From: an uncultured Planctomycetota bacterium | Lineage (GTDB): Bacteria > Planctomycetota > Phycisphaerae > SM23-33 | NCBI GenBank assembly: GCA_903892515.1 | Contig: CAITIS010000010.1 | Coordinates: forward strand, 1 to 58,502 | Reading direction: 5' to 3' | Length of the DNA: 58,502 nucleotides | In this document: one piece after another, positions 35,849 through 43,649 of the stretch | How the letters are laid out: each line of letters begins with the position of its first letter | Numbering within the stretch: position 1 is the stretch's first letter | Made by a program: the position numbers and the translations under genes | The notes under the pieces: model-generated | The model's database searches: none | What the model was told of the DNA's origin: nothing | What the model saw: the letters and a program-made list of their open reading frames with translations, nothing else

Positions 35849-36397
35849 TTACGCCTTTAGCGTCTGATCCGGCGCCGGCACTTGCGGCATCAGGCCAAAG
35901 CCCTGGGCTTGGCGATGCAGCATCCGCAGCACTTCGCCCCGGCCAATCTCGCTGCGTCGGCGGCGAATGAGCCGCTGCTCGACTTCGCCGGCCAGGATAC
36001 GCGCCACCGGCATGCCCACGTCGAGTTCCTTGACCGCGTGCTGCACCAGCCACTCCTTTGACCAGCTACTGGCCGGGCCGAAACCGTGCTGCAGCACCAG
36101 GCGGCCACGGAGGGCGACCTTGGCTTTGCGGACCTGCTCCATGCGCCGTGCGCCCGAGGACAGTCTGAGCCCGCGCAGGCAGCTCAAGGACATTTCGAAA
36201 ATGGCGGCGCTGCTGATGCAAGGCCGGCCGTGGCGGGTGAGGTAATACTGGATCGCCGAGGCGAGTGCGTCGGCGCGATAGTAGCCTTCGGGGACGTGCT
36301 CCAGCGCGCGGCCAATGGCGGAGCGAAGCTTAAAGCGATCGAAGCCCTCCATGGCTCCGTCTCGCTTGAGAACGCAGATCGTCCGTGATCGCGTCAC
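35849..36397 (-). CDS. ATP-cone-domain protein of unknown function beside nrdR
   Basis: 182 residues. Residues 7-75 resemble an ATP-cone: ICVLKRDGAMEGFDRFKLRSA, then AIGRALEHV and a YLTRHGRPCISSAAIFE helix pair. The C-terminal half is helical and basic with EQRLIRRRRSEIGRGEVLRM and shows no domain I recognise. GTG 36397 is chosen because AAAGGA lies 8 bases upstream; alternative ATGs at 36424-36439 lie in repeat-like sequence. It lies 111 bp downstream of nrdR on the same strand, so a nucleotide-sensing partner of NrdR or an ATP/dATP-responsive regulator is the simplest inference. Confidence 0.5.
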   Translation of the reverse strand: MTRSRTICVLKRDGAMEGFDRFKLRSAIGRALEHVPEGYYRADALASAIQYYLTRHGRPCISSAAIFEMSLSCLRGLRLSSGARRMEQVRKAKVALRGRLVLQHGFGPASSWSKEWLVQHAVKELDVGMPVARILAGEVEQRLIRRRRSEIGRGEVLRMLHRQAQGFGLMPQVPAPDQTLKA

Positions 36398-36508
36398 GAG
36401 GAGATTCCTTTCAACTCGTATCATGGCCATCCCGGCCATGTGCTATTCACTTCACGGGCCGCAGCGGACCTCGACGCGAGCCATCGCGTCCTAAGTCCAG
36501 AGCCCGCA

Positions 36509-37039
36509 CTATTCTTTTTTCGGTTCGGCCTTGGCCGGTGAGGGCGTCTCGTCGAACAGGTCATGCTGGCCGGGCACTTCGCTGGGCGTCTCGCGCAGGT
36601 CGCGCACCTCGTCCAGAAACTCGCCCACGTCGCGGAACTCGCGATACACGCTGGCGAAGCGGATGTACGCCACCTTGTCGATCCGGCGCAGCTTGGCGCT
36701 GACGATGTCGCCGATCTGGCTGGAGGGCACTTCCTTATCGAAGCGGCGGAAGATTTCCTCTTCGGTCTGGTCTACCAGCGACATCAACTGCTCGTCGGCC
36801 ACCGGCCGCTTGTACGTGGCCTTGCGCAGGCCGTCGAGGATCTTCTGCCGGTCGTACGGGACGCGTGAGCCGTCCTTCTTAATGACCGTCAGCCGGGGGG
36901 CCTCCTCGACGCGTTCGTAGGTGGTGTAGCGTCGCTTGCAGTGCAAGCACTGCCGACGGCGGCGGACCGCCCGACCCGCTTCGCTGCTGCGGGAATCCAC
37001 GACTTTGTCGTTATCCTGAAGGCAGTAAGGACATTGCAT
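36509..37039 (-). CDS. nrdR: NrdR, transcriptional repressor of ribonucleotide reductase
   Basis: 176 residues. N-terminal zinc ribbon (C3, C6, C31, C34: CPYC and CLHC), then the ATP-cone beginning VIKKDGSRVPYDRQKILDGL. NrdR binds ATP/dATP and represses nrd operons by binding NrdR boxes. The C terminus extends beyond the usual length with PAKAEPKKE, a charged tail. Start ATG 37039 (MQCPYCLQDN) matches the family, with AAGG 8 bases upstream. No ribonucleotide reductase gene is in this window. Confidence 0.9.
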   Translation of the reverse strand: MQCPYCLQDNDKVVDSRSSEAGRAVRRRRQCLHCKRRYTTYERVEEAPRLTVIKKDGSRVPYDRQKILDGLRKATYKRPVADEQLMSLVDQTEEEIFRRFDKEVPSSQIGDIVSAKLRRIDKVAYIRFASVYREFRDVGEFLDEVRDLRETPSEVPGQHDLFDETPSPAKAEPKKE

Positions 37040-37396
37040 TGCGAATGCCTTGAAGCGGCGCTTAGAACGTCCCACCAACGCGCCATTGAGTATGTCTGCA
37101 GCTTATGACCCAACATGTAGGGCGTCAAGGGGAAAACCGAGATTCGTGCAGATGCCCGGAATTCGGCAGGGATGCAGGGGATTCAGGGGATGAAAACGAA
37201 GACACTTTCGCTCGCGCGATCCTCGATTTTCGACTGCCGATTCGAAATCGGCCTTCAATCCCATGCATCCCTTGCATCCCTGCTAATTCTGGAAGAAGAT
37301 GACGCACGCGATCTGACCCGGGCTTCGCACTTGGGTCTTTCCGGATTCCAGATTCCGGCTTCCGGATTCCGGTCTCTCTTGCAGTAGGAGTACTTC
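37040..37396. repeat. Spacer with large inverted repeat
   Basis: Arms at 37158-37192 (GCAGGGATGCAGGGGATTCA core) and 37260-37292 (reverse complement with a few changes) enclose about 65 nt, giving a possible long imperfect hairpin. Then near-tandem TTCCGGATTCCAGATTCCGG words (37337-37376) lie before the next gene. No gene is supported here. Confidence 0.6.
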
Positions 37397-37876
37397 ATGG
37401 CCGATACCGACGAGACGCCGCTGCGATCTCTGCACGACCTGTGGCCATTGCAGTCGGCCTTGAATGTGCGATCCGGTTTTGACACGAAAAAGCTGGGCGA
37501 GGAACTCGTCGCCGCCGAGGCCGCCGGGGACGTGCCGGCCGAGTTGCGCGTCCGCGTGGGCAAGGCCCTGAAGTGCTATATCGACGCCCTGGCCGGCGAG
37601 TGCCACGAGCTGCAAGAATGCCTCTCGTGGAAGCATTGGTACCGCGAGGCCCGCGAAGGCCGGCAGTACGAGCTGCGCGACGTGCAGAACGCCCGCGTCG
37701 AGGCCACCGACATGCTGTTCTTCTGGATGAGCATCTGCCAGGTCCTGGGCCTGTCGCCCGAAGATGTCTTCCGCCTGTACGCCGCCAAGCTGGGCATCAA
37801 TCACCGCCGCCAGGACGAAAACCGCACCCAGGCCGAACACGGCACGCACGAGGATGAAAATCGGGCGGTGAAGTGA
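37397..37876 (+). CDS. All-alpha dUTPase/MazG-like NTP pyrophosphatase (tentative)
   Basis: 159 residues. Helical protein with GKALKCYIDALAGECHELQE, LSWKHWY and VEATDMLFFWMSICQVLGLS, similar to the dimeric dUTPase_2/MazG-like layout of Glu and Asp residues coordinating Mg (EXXEL and EXXD). It would hydrolyse nucleoside triphosphates, probably dUTP. Its closeness to nrdR supports a role in dNTP pool quality control, but this is inference. The C-terminal tail (TQAEHGTHEDENRAV) is low-complexity, possibly repeat-derived. Confidence 0.55.
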   Translation: MADTDETPLRSLHDLWPLQSALNVRSGFDTKKLGEELVAAEAAGDVPAELRVRVGKALKCYIDALAGECHELQECLSWKHWYREAREGRQYELRDVQNARVEATDMLFFWMSICQVLGLSPEDVFRLYAAKLGINHRRQDENRTQAEHGTHEDENRAVK

Positions 37877-38335
37877 GTGAGGCAGGGCGGAGGGCATAAG
37901 GCAGAGGGCGTAGGTCATAGGGCGTAGGGAAAGACAAAGAAGCTGCCCCCCGAGTGCCGTGGCGAAGTTTCGTTGGTGCCGTGGTTTGCGATGGGTGCCG
38001 TGGTTTGCGCAGCGAAGCGGAGCAACCACGTGATGCGCCGCCTGAGTGTGATCGAGTCGTCGCATAGGTAGAGCCGCAACGACGCGGCTCAACCTATGGC
38101 ACCCATGGCCAACTATGGCACCCATAATGCGGAACCCATTGACGTCTGAACATGGTCACGCCAACGAAAGCGTGACCATGCCACCCGTCCGTTCGCAACT
38201 TCTGCTGTTCTTCGTCGTCTTGCTGGTTTCAACGTTGTCTTTCTTCGTGCCCTTCGTGCTTCTACCTTTGTGCCTTTGTGGTTTTGCCTTTGTCTTTCTC
38301 TCGTGACCTCTGTGCCCTCTGTGGTAAGAAAGCCG
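37877..38335. repeat. Repeat-filled spacer between the dUTPase-like gene and rmuC
   Basis: Contains GGCGTAGG runs (37885-37930), TGGTTTGCGCAGCGAAGCGG with CAACCACG (37995-38030), a CATAGGTAGAGCCGCAACGA hairpin (38065-38100), the CATGGTCACGCC..GCGTGACCATG palindrome (38150-38180) and near-tandem CTTTGTGCCTTTGTGGTTTT (38260-38300) and CTCTGTGCCCTCTGTGG. No gene. Confidence 0.65.
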
Positions 38336-39739
38336 TTACGCTTCCGCCACCGGCGGCTTGGTCAAGAACTCCTCTGCCGTCAGGGCTCGCGGCTGGATTT
38401 CCAGCGGCTCGACGGTGTCGATCTCATCGCCGCCCAGGCCCATTTCCTTGAGCTTGCGGGCCGAGGGCAGCAGGCGAGTTTCCATCGAGCCGACCACCTT
38501 GTTGTACTGCTCGGTGGTCTTGCGGATATTGGCCCCCAGGCTCACCACGTAGCTGGCCAGCGTCTGGATGCGGTCGTAGAATTCCCGCACCAGGTCCAGC
38601 GCCGCCTTGGCGTTCTGGGCCATCTTCTCCTGCCGCCAGCCATACGCCACCGCTTGCAGCAGGGCGATCAGCGTCGTGGGCGTGGCCAGCACCACCCGCT
38701 GTTTCATGCCGTCCTCCAGCAGGGCCGAGTCGCAGTCCAGGGCGGCCGCAAAGAAGGACTCGCCGGGAATGAACATCACCACGAACTCCGGCGTGGTGCC
38801 GAACTGCTCCCAATACGCTTTGCTGGACAACTTCTGCATGTGCGTGCGAATCTGCTCGGCGTGCCGCTTGAGTTGCTCGGACCGGTCATCGCCGTTCTCG
38901 CACGCCACGGCCCGCAGGTACGCTTCGAGCGAGACCTTGGAATCCACCACGATGTCCCTGCCACTGGGCAAATGCACGACCATGTCAGGCCGGAGCAGGC
39001 GGTTGTCCTCGTCGGTGACGCTCATCTGCTCGGTGTAATCGCAGTGCTCGTTCATGCCCGCCAGCTCGACGACGCGGTGGAGCGTCAGTTCGCCCCATCG
39101 GCCTCGGACCTGCGGGGCCCGCAGCGCGGTCACGAGGTTGCCCGTTTCCTTCTGCAACTGCTGCTCGCTGGAGGCGAGGTTCTTGATCTGCTGTTCCAGG
39201 CTGGCGTAGGCCTGCACTCTGCTGGCCTCGATGGCCTTGACGTGCGTCTCGTAGCGGTCGAGGTTCTCCTTTAGCGGGCGAATCAGGCCGTCGATGGCCT
39301 CTTGCCGCTTGGAAAGATCGCCGCGGGCCTCAACCAGCACGGCCTGGAAGGTCTGCTTGGCCAGCTCCAGGAAGGACTGGTTGTTCTGGGCCAGGGCGTC
39401 GCCGGAAAGCGCCTTGAAGGCCTCGCCCAGCTTGGTCTTGGACTGCTCCAGCAGGGCCTTTTGCTCCTCTGCCAGATGCACCGCGGCCTCGCACTGCGTA
39501 GCGGCCTTGACGCGGGCTTGCCGCTCGGCGTCGAGTTCGGCCGAGAGCCGCTGCTTCTCCGCCGTGACGGTTTGAGCCTGAGTGCGCAGCTCATTGGCCG
39601 AAGCTTCCGCGCCAGCCGAGCGAGCCTGGGCTTGTGCGATCTGCTGCTGCGCGTGCGCCTTGGCCAAGGCGGAGCACACCACATAGCCCGCGCCCGCACC
39701 CACGGCCAGTCCGACAATCAACGCCAGTAATTCCATCAT
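38336..39739 (-). CDS. rmuC: RmuC-family protein (putative recombination limiter)
   Basis: 467 residues. N-terminal membrane segment (LLALIVGLAVGAGAGYVV), coiled coil (about 20-150), then the RmuC nuclease-like domain with GRWGELTLHRVVELAGMNEH and VDSKVSLEAYLRA. RmuC restrains recombination at short inverted repeats in E. coli, a suggestive function in a genome so rich in inverted repeats, but the link is only inference. ATG 39739 is followed by a second Met. Preceded and followed by repeats. Confidence 0.85.
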   Translation of the reverse strand: MMELLALIVGLAVGAGAGYVVCSALAKAHAQQQIAQAQARSAGAEASANELRTQAQTVTAEKQRLSAELDAERQARVKAATQCEAAVHLAEEQKALLEQSKTKLGEAFKALSGDALAQNNQSFLELAKQTFQAVLVEARGDLSKRQEAIDGLIRPLKENLDRYETHVKAIEASRVQAYASLEQQIKNLASSEQQLQKETGNLVTALRAPQVRGRWGELTLHRVVELAGMNEHCDYTEQMSVTDEDNRLLRPDMVVHLPSGRDIVVDSKVSLEAYLRAVACENGDDRSEQLKRHAEQIRTHMQKLSSKAYWEQFGTTPEFVVMFIPGESFFAAALDCDSALLEDGMKQRVVLATPTTLIALLQAVAYGWRQEKMAQNAKAALDLVREFYDRIQTLASYVVSLGANIRKTTEQYNKVVGSMETRLLPSARKLKEMGLGGDEIDTVEPLEIQPRALTAEEFLTKPPVAEA

Positions 39740-40182
39740 GTCATTGGCCCCAAGAAAGATGCCGGCGATTGTATCACGAGGGCGACCGCGCATGGTCAGG
39801 TCAAACGGCGAACCACAAAGGCCACAAAGGAACAGGGAGGAACTGAACACGCAAGCGACGAAGGGAGGTAGGGTCCGCAGGTTCCTTCGCGCCGTTGCGA
39901 AGGGTTCTGCGGACGGGCACCGCCGATCCCGTCCGCAAGACCTCTCGCAACGGCGCTCGAGAACTTGCGGACCCTACCTGACTACATGGCCGGGTGCCGT
40001 GGTTTGCGCAGCGAAGCGCAGCAACCACGTGATGCGGTCCACCGATGGTGGGGCTCGTCGCTTCACTCCTCGGCCCACCCTACATCTGCGTCTTGAACTC
40101 TCCGTGATCTCCGTGTTCTCCGTGGTTGAGCCGTTATTTCTCTTCGTGTTCTTCGTGCCCTTTGTGGTGAAAGAGCCGCCGC
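39740..40182. repeat. BIME-like paired hairpins and other repeats
   Basis: At 39868-39917 and 39928-39977 two 50-nt inverted units face each other (GTCCGCAG..CTGCGGAC, then GTCCGCAAG..CTTGCGGAC), the classic paired REP/BIME layout. GTGGTTTGCGCAGCGAAGCG (39996-40030), CTCGTCGCTTCACTCCTCGG (40048-40075) and CTCCGTGATCTCCGTGTTCT tandem words (40100-40125) follow. No gene. Confidence 0.75.
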
Positions 40183-41319
40183 TCACGTAGCCGCCCGTCG
40201 CGCGGCGAAGATGCCGCCGGGTTTTTGCGTCACCATGCCTTTGATGGCCAGCATGGTCATGGCGGCGGTGACGGCCGGGGCGGGGCAGGCGGCGCGGCGG
40301 ACGAGATCATCCAGCGACAATTCGTTGCCCGACAGGTGCGTCAGCAACAACCTTTCTAATTCCGTCAACTCGACCTTCGGCGCCGGCACTGCGGTGGCTT
40401 CGATCGCGCCGGACTTCTTCATCTCCCGGCCAACCTGTTCGAGGTTGTCCAGGATGTCTTCGAGGTTGCTCACCAGAGCGGCCGAGTGGTCGCGGATCAT
40501 CTCGTTGGTGCCCTCAGAGAAGGGCGAATCGACCCGGCCGGGGAGGGCGAAGACTTCCTTGCCCTGCTCGACGGCCAGGCGGGCGCTGATGAGCGAGCCG
40601 CTGCGCCGGGCGGCCTCGACGACCAGCAGCCCCAGCGACAGCCCGCAGATGATGCGGTTGCGCGTGGGGAAGTTGCCCGCCAGCACGGCTGTCCGCATGG
40701 GCAACTCCGAGACGATGGCCCCGCGGCCTTCAGCCACGATGCGGCGAAACAGTTCGGCGTTCTCGGGCGGATACAGCCTGCCCAGCCCACAGCCCATGAC
40801 GGCGATGGTTCGCCCGCCGGCGTCCAGGCAGCCGCGATGGGCCGCGGCGTCGATGCCGCGCGCCCCGCCGGAAATGACCGCAAAGCCCGCCCGCCCCAGC
40901 AGCCCGCCGAAGCGTCCGGCCTGCTCCAAGCCATACATGGTGCAGCGCCGCGAGCCGACCACGCCGATGGCCACCGCGTCGGAAGGCTCGATCCGGCCCT
41001 GCACGTACAGCACCGGCGGGGGATCGTGAATGTTCTTCAATCCGGCTGGGTACGCGTCGTCTTCGAGCGTGATGATCGTGGCGCCGGCCGCTGCGGCCAG
41101 GTCGAGTTCCTCGCGCACAGCCTGGTCGGTCACGGCCTCGATGGCGGCGGCGGTCTTGTCGCCAATGCCGTTTACCTGCCGCAGGTTCGACGCGTGCGCG
41201 GTGGCCGCGGCCGCGACGTCGCCGAATCGCTCGATCAGCCGCTTGAACATGATGGGCCCGACGCCATCGGCCAGGTGCAGACGCAGATAGTGTGCCAACC
41301 GCTCCGGTGAAATGGGCAT
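40183..41319 (-). CDS. dprA: DprA/Smf DNA-processing protein
   Basis: 378 residues. Helix-hairpin-helix part (NGIGDKTAAAI), Rossmann core with VGSRRCTMYG, SGGARGIDAAAH and VVEAARRSGSLISARLA (single-strand DNA and RecA loading in transformation), and a C-terminal winged-helix region ending in IFAARRAAT. ATG 41319 is used; upstream codons are repeat DNA. DprA protects incoming single-stranded DNA. Together with ComF it suggests that natural transformation was at least ancestrally present. Confidence 0.9.
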   Translation of the reverse strand: MPISPERLAHYLRLHLADGVGPIMFKRLIERFGDVAAAATAHASNLRQVNGIGDKTAAAIEAVTDQAVREELDLAAAAGATIITLEDDAYPAGLKNIHDPPPVLYVQGRIEPSDAVAIGVVGSRRCTMYGLEQAGRFGGLLGRAGFAVISGGARGIDAAAHRGCLDAGGRTIAVMGCGLGRLYPPENAELFRRIVAEGRGAIVSELPMRTAVLAGNFPTRNRIICGLSLGLLVVEAARRSGSLISARLAVEQGKEVFALPGRVDSPFSEGTNEMIRDHSAALVSNLEDILDNLEQVGREMKKSGAIEATAVPAPKVELTELERLLLTHLSGNELSLDDLVRRAACPAPAVTAAMTMLAIKGMVTQKPGGIFAARRAAT

Positions 41320-41645
41320 ATGTCCGTGTTCCCCTTTCCTGTGGCGAGATCGTACCCGCGCCGGCGGCAAAGGAAAAGGCTCAACCACGGAGGACACGGA
41401 GGGCAAAAGAGAAAGAAGCGGCCGAAACAGCCAGGTAGAGTCCGCAGGTTCCTTCGCGTTTTGTGCGAAGGGTCCTGCGGACGGGGATTGTCGGTGCTCC
41501 CGTCCGCAAGACCTCTCGCAGCGGCGCTCGAGAACTTGCGGACCCTACTTGTCTGTCATTCGCGCGACCACGAAGCTTGCCGAATCATTCTGGCGCCGTA
41601 CAATCGTGCACGTTGCCTCCGACAGTTCTTTAAGGAGCCTGGCGC
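41320..41645. repeat. BIME-like hairpin pair and promoter before the DUF4832 gene
   Basis: Paired hairpins at 41434-41483 and 41499-41548 (same family as 39868). A GGACACGGAGGGCAAAAGAG-type word is near 41390. Confidence 0.7.
41577..41604 (+). promoter_or_regulatory. Possible sigma70 promoter for the DUF4832 gene
   Basis: TTGCCG at 41577-41582 and TACAAT (5/6 match) at 41599-41604 with a 16-nt spacer, followed by ATG 41646 about 40 nt downstream. It starts 30 nt after the BIME-like pair. Confidence 0.45.
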
Positions 41646-43433
41646 ATGTCCGAGTCGCAGAAGATTTCGCCCGCGCAGGTCGTCGAACGCATTTTAGATA
41701 TGATGGCCGCGATTCCCGAATCGGCCCAAGGCCTGCCGCCCGAGGCCAAGACGGCGGCGTTCTGGCAAGAGGCTCTCAACCGCAATGAACGCACCCGCCG
41801 CGTGCTAGCCGTCTTGCAGGAATTGCCGGCTTTTACGAACCTAGCGCCCAAGCCCGGCGATGCCGCCGGTTGGCAGAAGGTGCTGGAGAAGGACTTCGCC
41901 GGCCCCTCCGTCGCCAGGCCCAAGACCGCCACGGTGATCTTGCAGCACATCCTCAACGTCGGCAAGGAGCGGCCGCCGGTGAAGACCGGCTCGTACTGGC
42001 GCGACCGCTTCGGCCCCGATGAACTCATCCAACGCGTCCGGCCAGTGGAGTCGGACGAGTACATTCCCAACCCGCACCGCGGCACGGCCACGTTCCAGCG
42101 ATTCCAGGGCGATGACACCTTTGCGGCCTGGACCACCAGCGACACGCACGGCCCGCTGAGTTTCGCTCCCGACGCGCCGGTGCGCGACAACGTCAAGTAC
42201 ATCCCGCGGACCACGGTGGCGTATTGCCGCTGGCCGTGGCGCTGGCTGGAGCCCACCAAGGGCACGTTCCGCTGGGATCTCATCGAGCAGGCGCTGAAGA
42301 CCGCCCACAACCGTGGCCAGACGTTGCAGGTGCGCTTCCAGCCGTACACGATGCGGGTGAGTTACGCCACCGATCCGTGTCCGGCCAAGCGGCACCCGCC
42401 GGAAGTTTCGGTGAACATGCCCGACTGGTACTGGGACACCGGCGCGGCCTGGACGTCTCAAGGCGTGTACGCCACCAACGAGCCCGACAGCAACGACCCG
42501 CGGTACGTCAAGCACTTTGGCGACTTCATCCGCGCCTTCGCCCGCCGCTTCGATGGCCACGCGGACTTGGAGAGCATCGACATGGCATACGCGGGCTTCT
42601 GGGGCGAATGCGGCGGCAACTCCACGCCCGCCACGGCCAAGAAGCTGGTGGATATCTACCTCAAGAGCTTCAAGAAGACGCAACTGCTGTCGATGCACGG
42701 CACGGCTGGGTGCAAGTACGCCGCCCGCATCACGAAGGGCACGCCCAAGCACGTCGGCTGGCGACACGATTGCATCGGCGACCTGGGCAAGGCGTATGGC
42801 TACCACGTGCCGCCGGAGTTGAGCTGGAATTCCACGTACGACGACATCCCGCCGGGCATCGCCAAGCACGGAATTCAGGACGCGTGGCAGCAGGCCCCGG
42901 TGACGATGGAGTCGTGCGGCAACGTGGCCACGTGGTTCATGGAAGACTACGACCTGGACACGATCGTGCGTGAGGGCTACCGCTACCACACGTCGATCTT
43001 CATGCCCAAGAACGTCTTTTTCCCCTCGGCGTTTCTGCCCAAGCTGATCGAGTTCGATAAGCGAATCGGCTACCGCTTCGCGCTGCGGCAGCTGGTGATG
43101 CCGCTACAAAGTGCCCGTGGCAAAAAGATCAAGCTAGCGTTCTTCATCGACAACGTCGCCTGCGCGCCGATCTATCGGCGGTACGCGCTGGCGCTGCGTT
43201 TCCGTCAGGGCGAGCGGTCGAAGGTGGTGCGGCTCAAGGCCGACATTAGAAAGTGGATGCCCGGCCATACGTGCTTTGAGGAGAACATCATCGTTCCGCG
43301 TGGCCTGGCCAAAGGCGAGGCGAAGGTGGATCTGGTAATCGTGGACAAGAACGACCAGCCGCGCGTCTGGTTCGCCATCAAGGACAAGACCAGCGACGGC
43401 TGGCACCCGCTGACGAGCATGGATGTGGTGTAG
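41646..43433 (+). CDS. DUF4832-type glycoside hydrolase-like protein
   Basis: 595 residues. The middle has a GH42/TIM-barrel-like start (YIPRTTVAYCRWPWRWLEPTKG) and FDGHADLESIDMAYAGFWGECGG, and the C-terminal part has the DUF4832-like WHPLTSMD end. No signal peptide, so it is cytoplasmic. The substrate is not identifiable; DUF4832 proteins often sit with polysaccharide-degradation genes. The first 100 or so residues look like a divergent helical prefix. A promoter with TACAAT precedes it. Confidence 0.55.
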   Translation: MSESQKISPAQVVERILDMMAAIPESAQGLPPEAKTAAFWQEALNRNERTRRVLAVLQELPAFTNLAPKPGDAAGWQKVLEKDFAGPSVARPKTATVILQHILNVGKERPPVKTGSYWRDRFGPDELIQRVRPVESDEYIPNPHRGTATFQRFQGDDTFAAWTTSDTHGPLSFAPDAPVRDNVKYIPRTTVAYCRWPWRWLEPTKGTFRWDLIEQALKTAHNRGQTLQVRFQPYTMRVSYATDPCPAKRHPPEVSVNMPDWYWDTGAAWTSQGVYATNEPDSNDPRYVKHFGDFIRAFARRFDGHADLESIDMAYAGFWGECGGNSTPATAKKLVDIYLKSFKKTQLLSMHGTAGCKYAARITKGTPKHVGWRHDCIGDLGKAYGYHVPPELSWNSTYDDIPPGIAKHGIQDAWQQAPVTMESCGNVATWFMEDYDLDTIVREGYRYHTSIFMPKNVFFPSAFLPKLIEFDKRIGYRFALRQLVMPLQSARGKKIKLAFFIDNVACAPIYRRYALALRFRQGERSKVVRLKADIRKWMPGHTCFEENIIVPRGLAKGEAKVDLVIVDKNDQPRVWFAIKDKTSDGWHPLTSMDVV

Positions 43434-43649
43434 AGCGGAAGGGATCCGTGTGCAGAGGGGAAGCGATCTCAGGCTCGAAGGGCTGGGAACCAAGTAGGGT
43501 CCGCAGGTTCCTTCGCGCTGTTGCGAAGGGTTCTGCGGACGGGCACCGTCCATGCGGATGAGACCGTCCATGCAGGCGGCACCGTCAACCTCCCGTCCGC
43601 AAGACCTCTCGCAACGGCGCTCGAGAACTTGCGGACCCTACAGGTCGTC
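43434..43649. repeat. BIME-like hairpin pair between convergent genes
   Basis: 50-nt units at 43494-43543 and 43592-43641 face each other with a 48-nt spacer. The first unit is identical over 50 nt to the reverse complement of 9336-9385 in the phage module. They lie between the convergent DUF4832 and SPASM genes, where REP/BIME pairs are typical. Confidence 0.75.
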
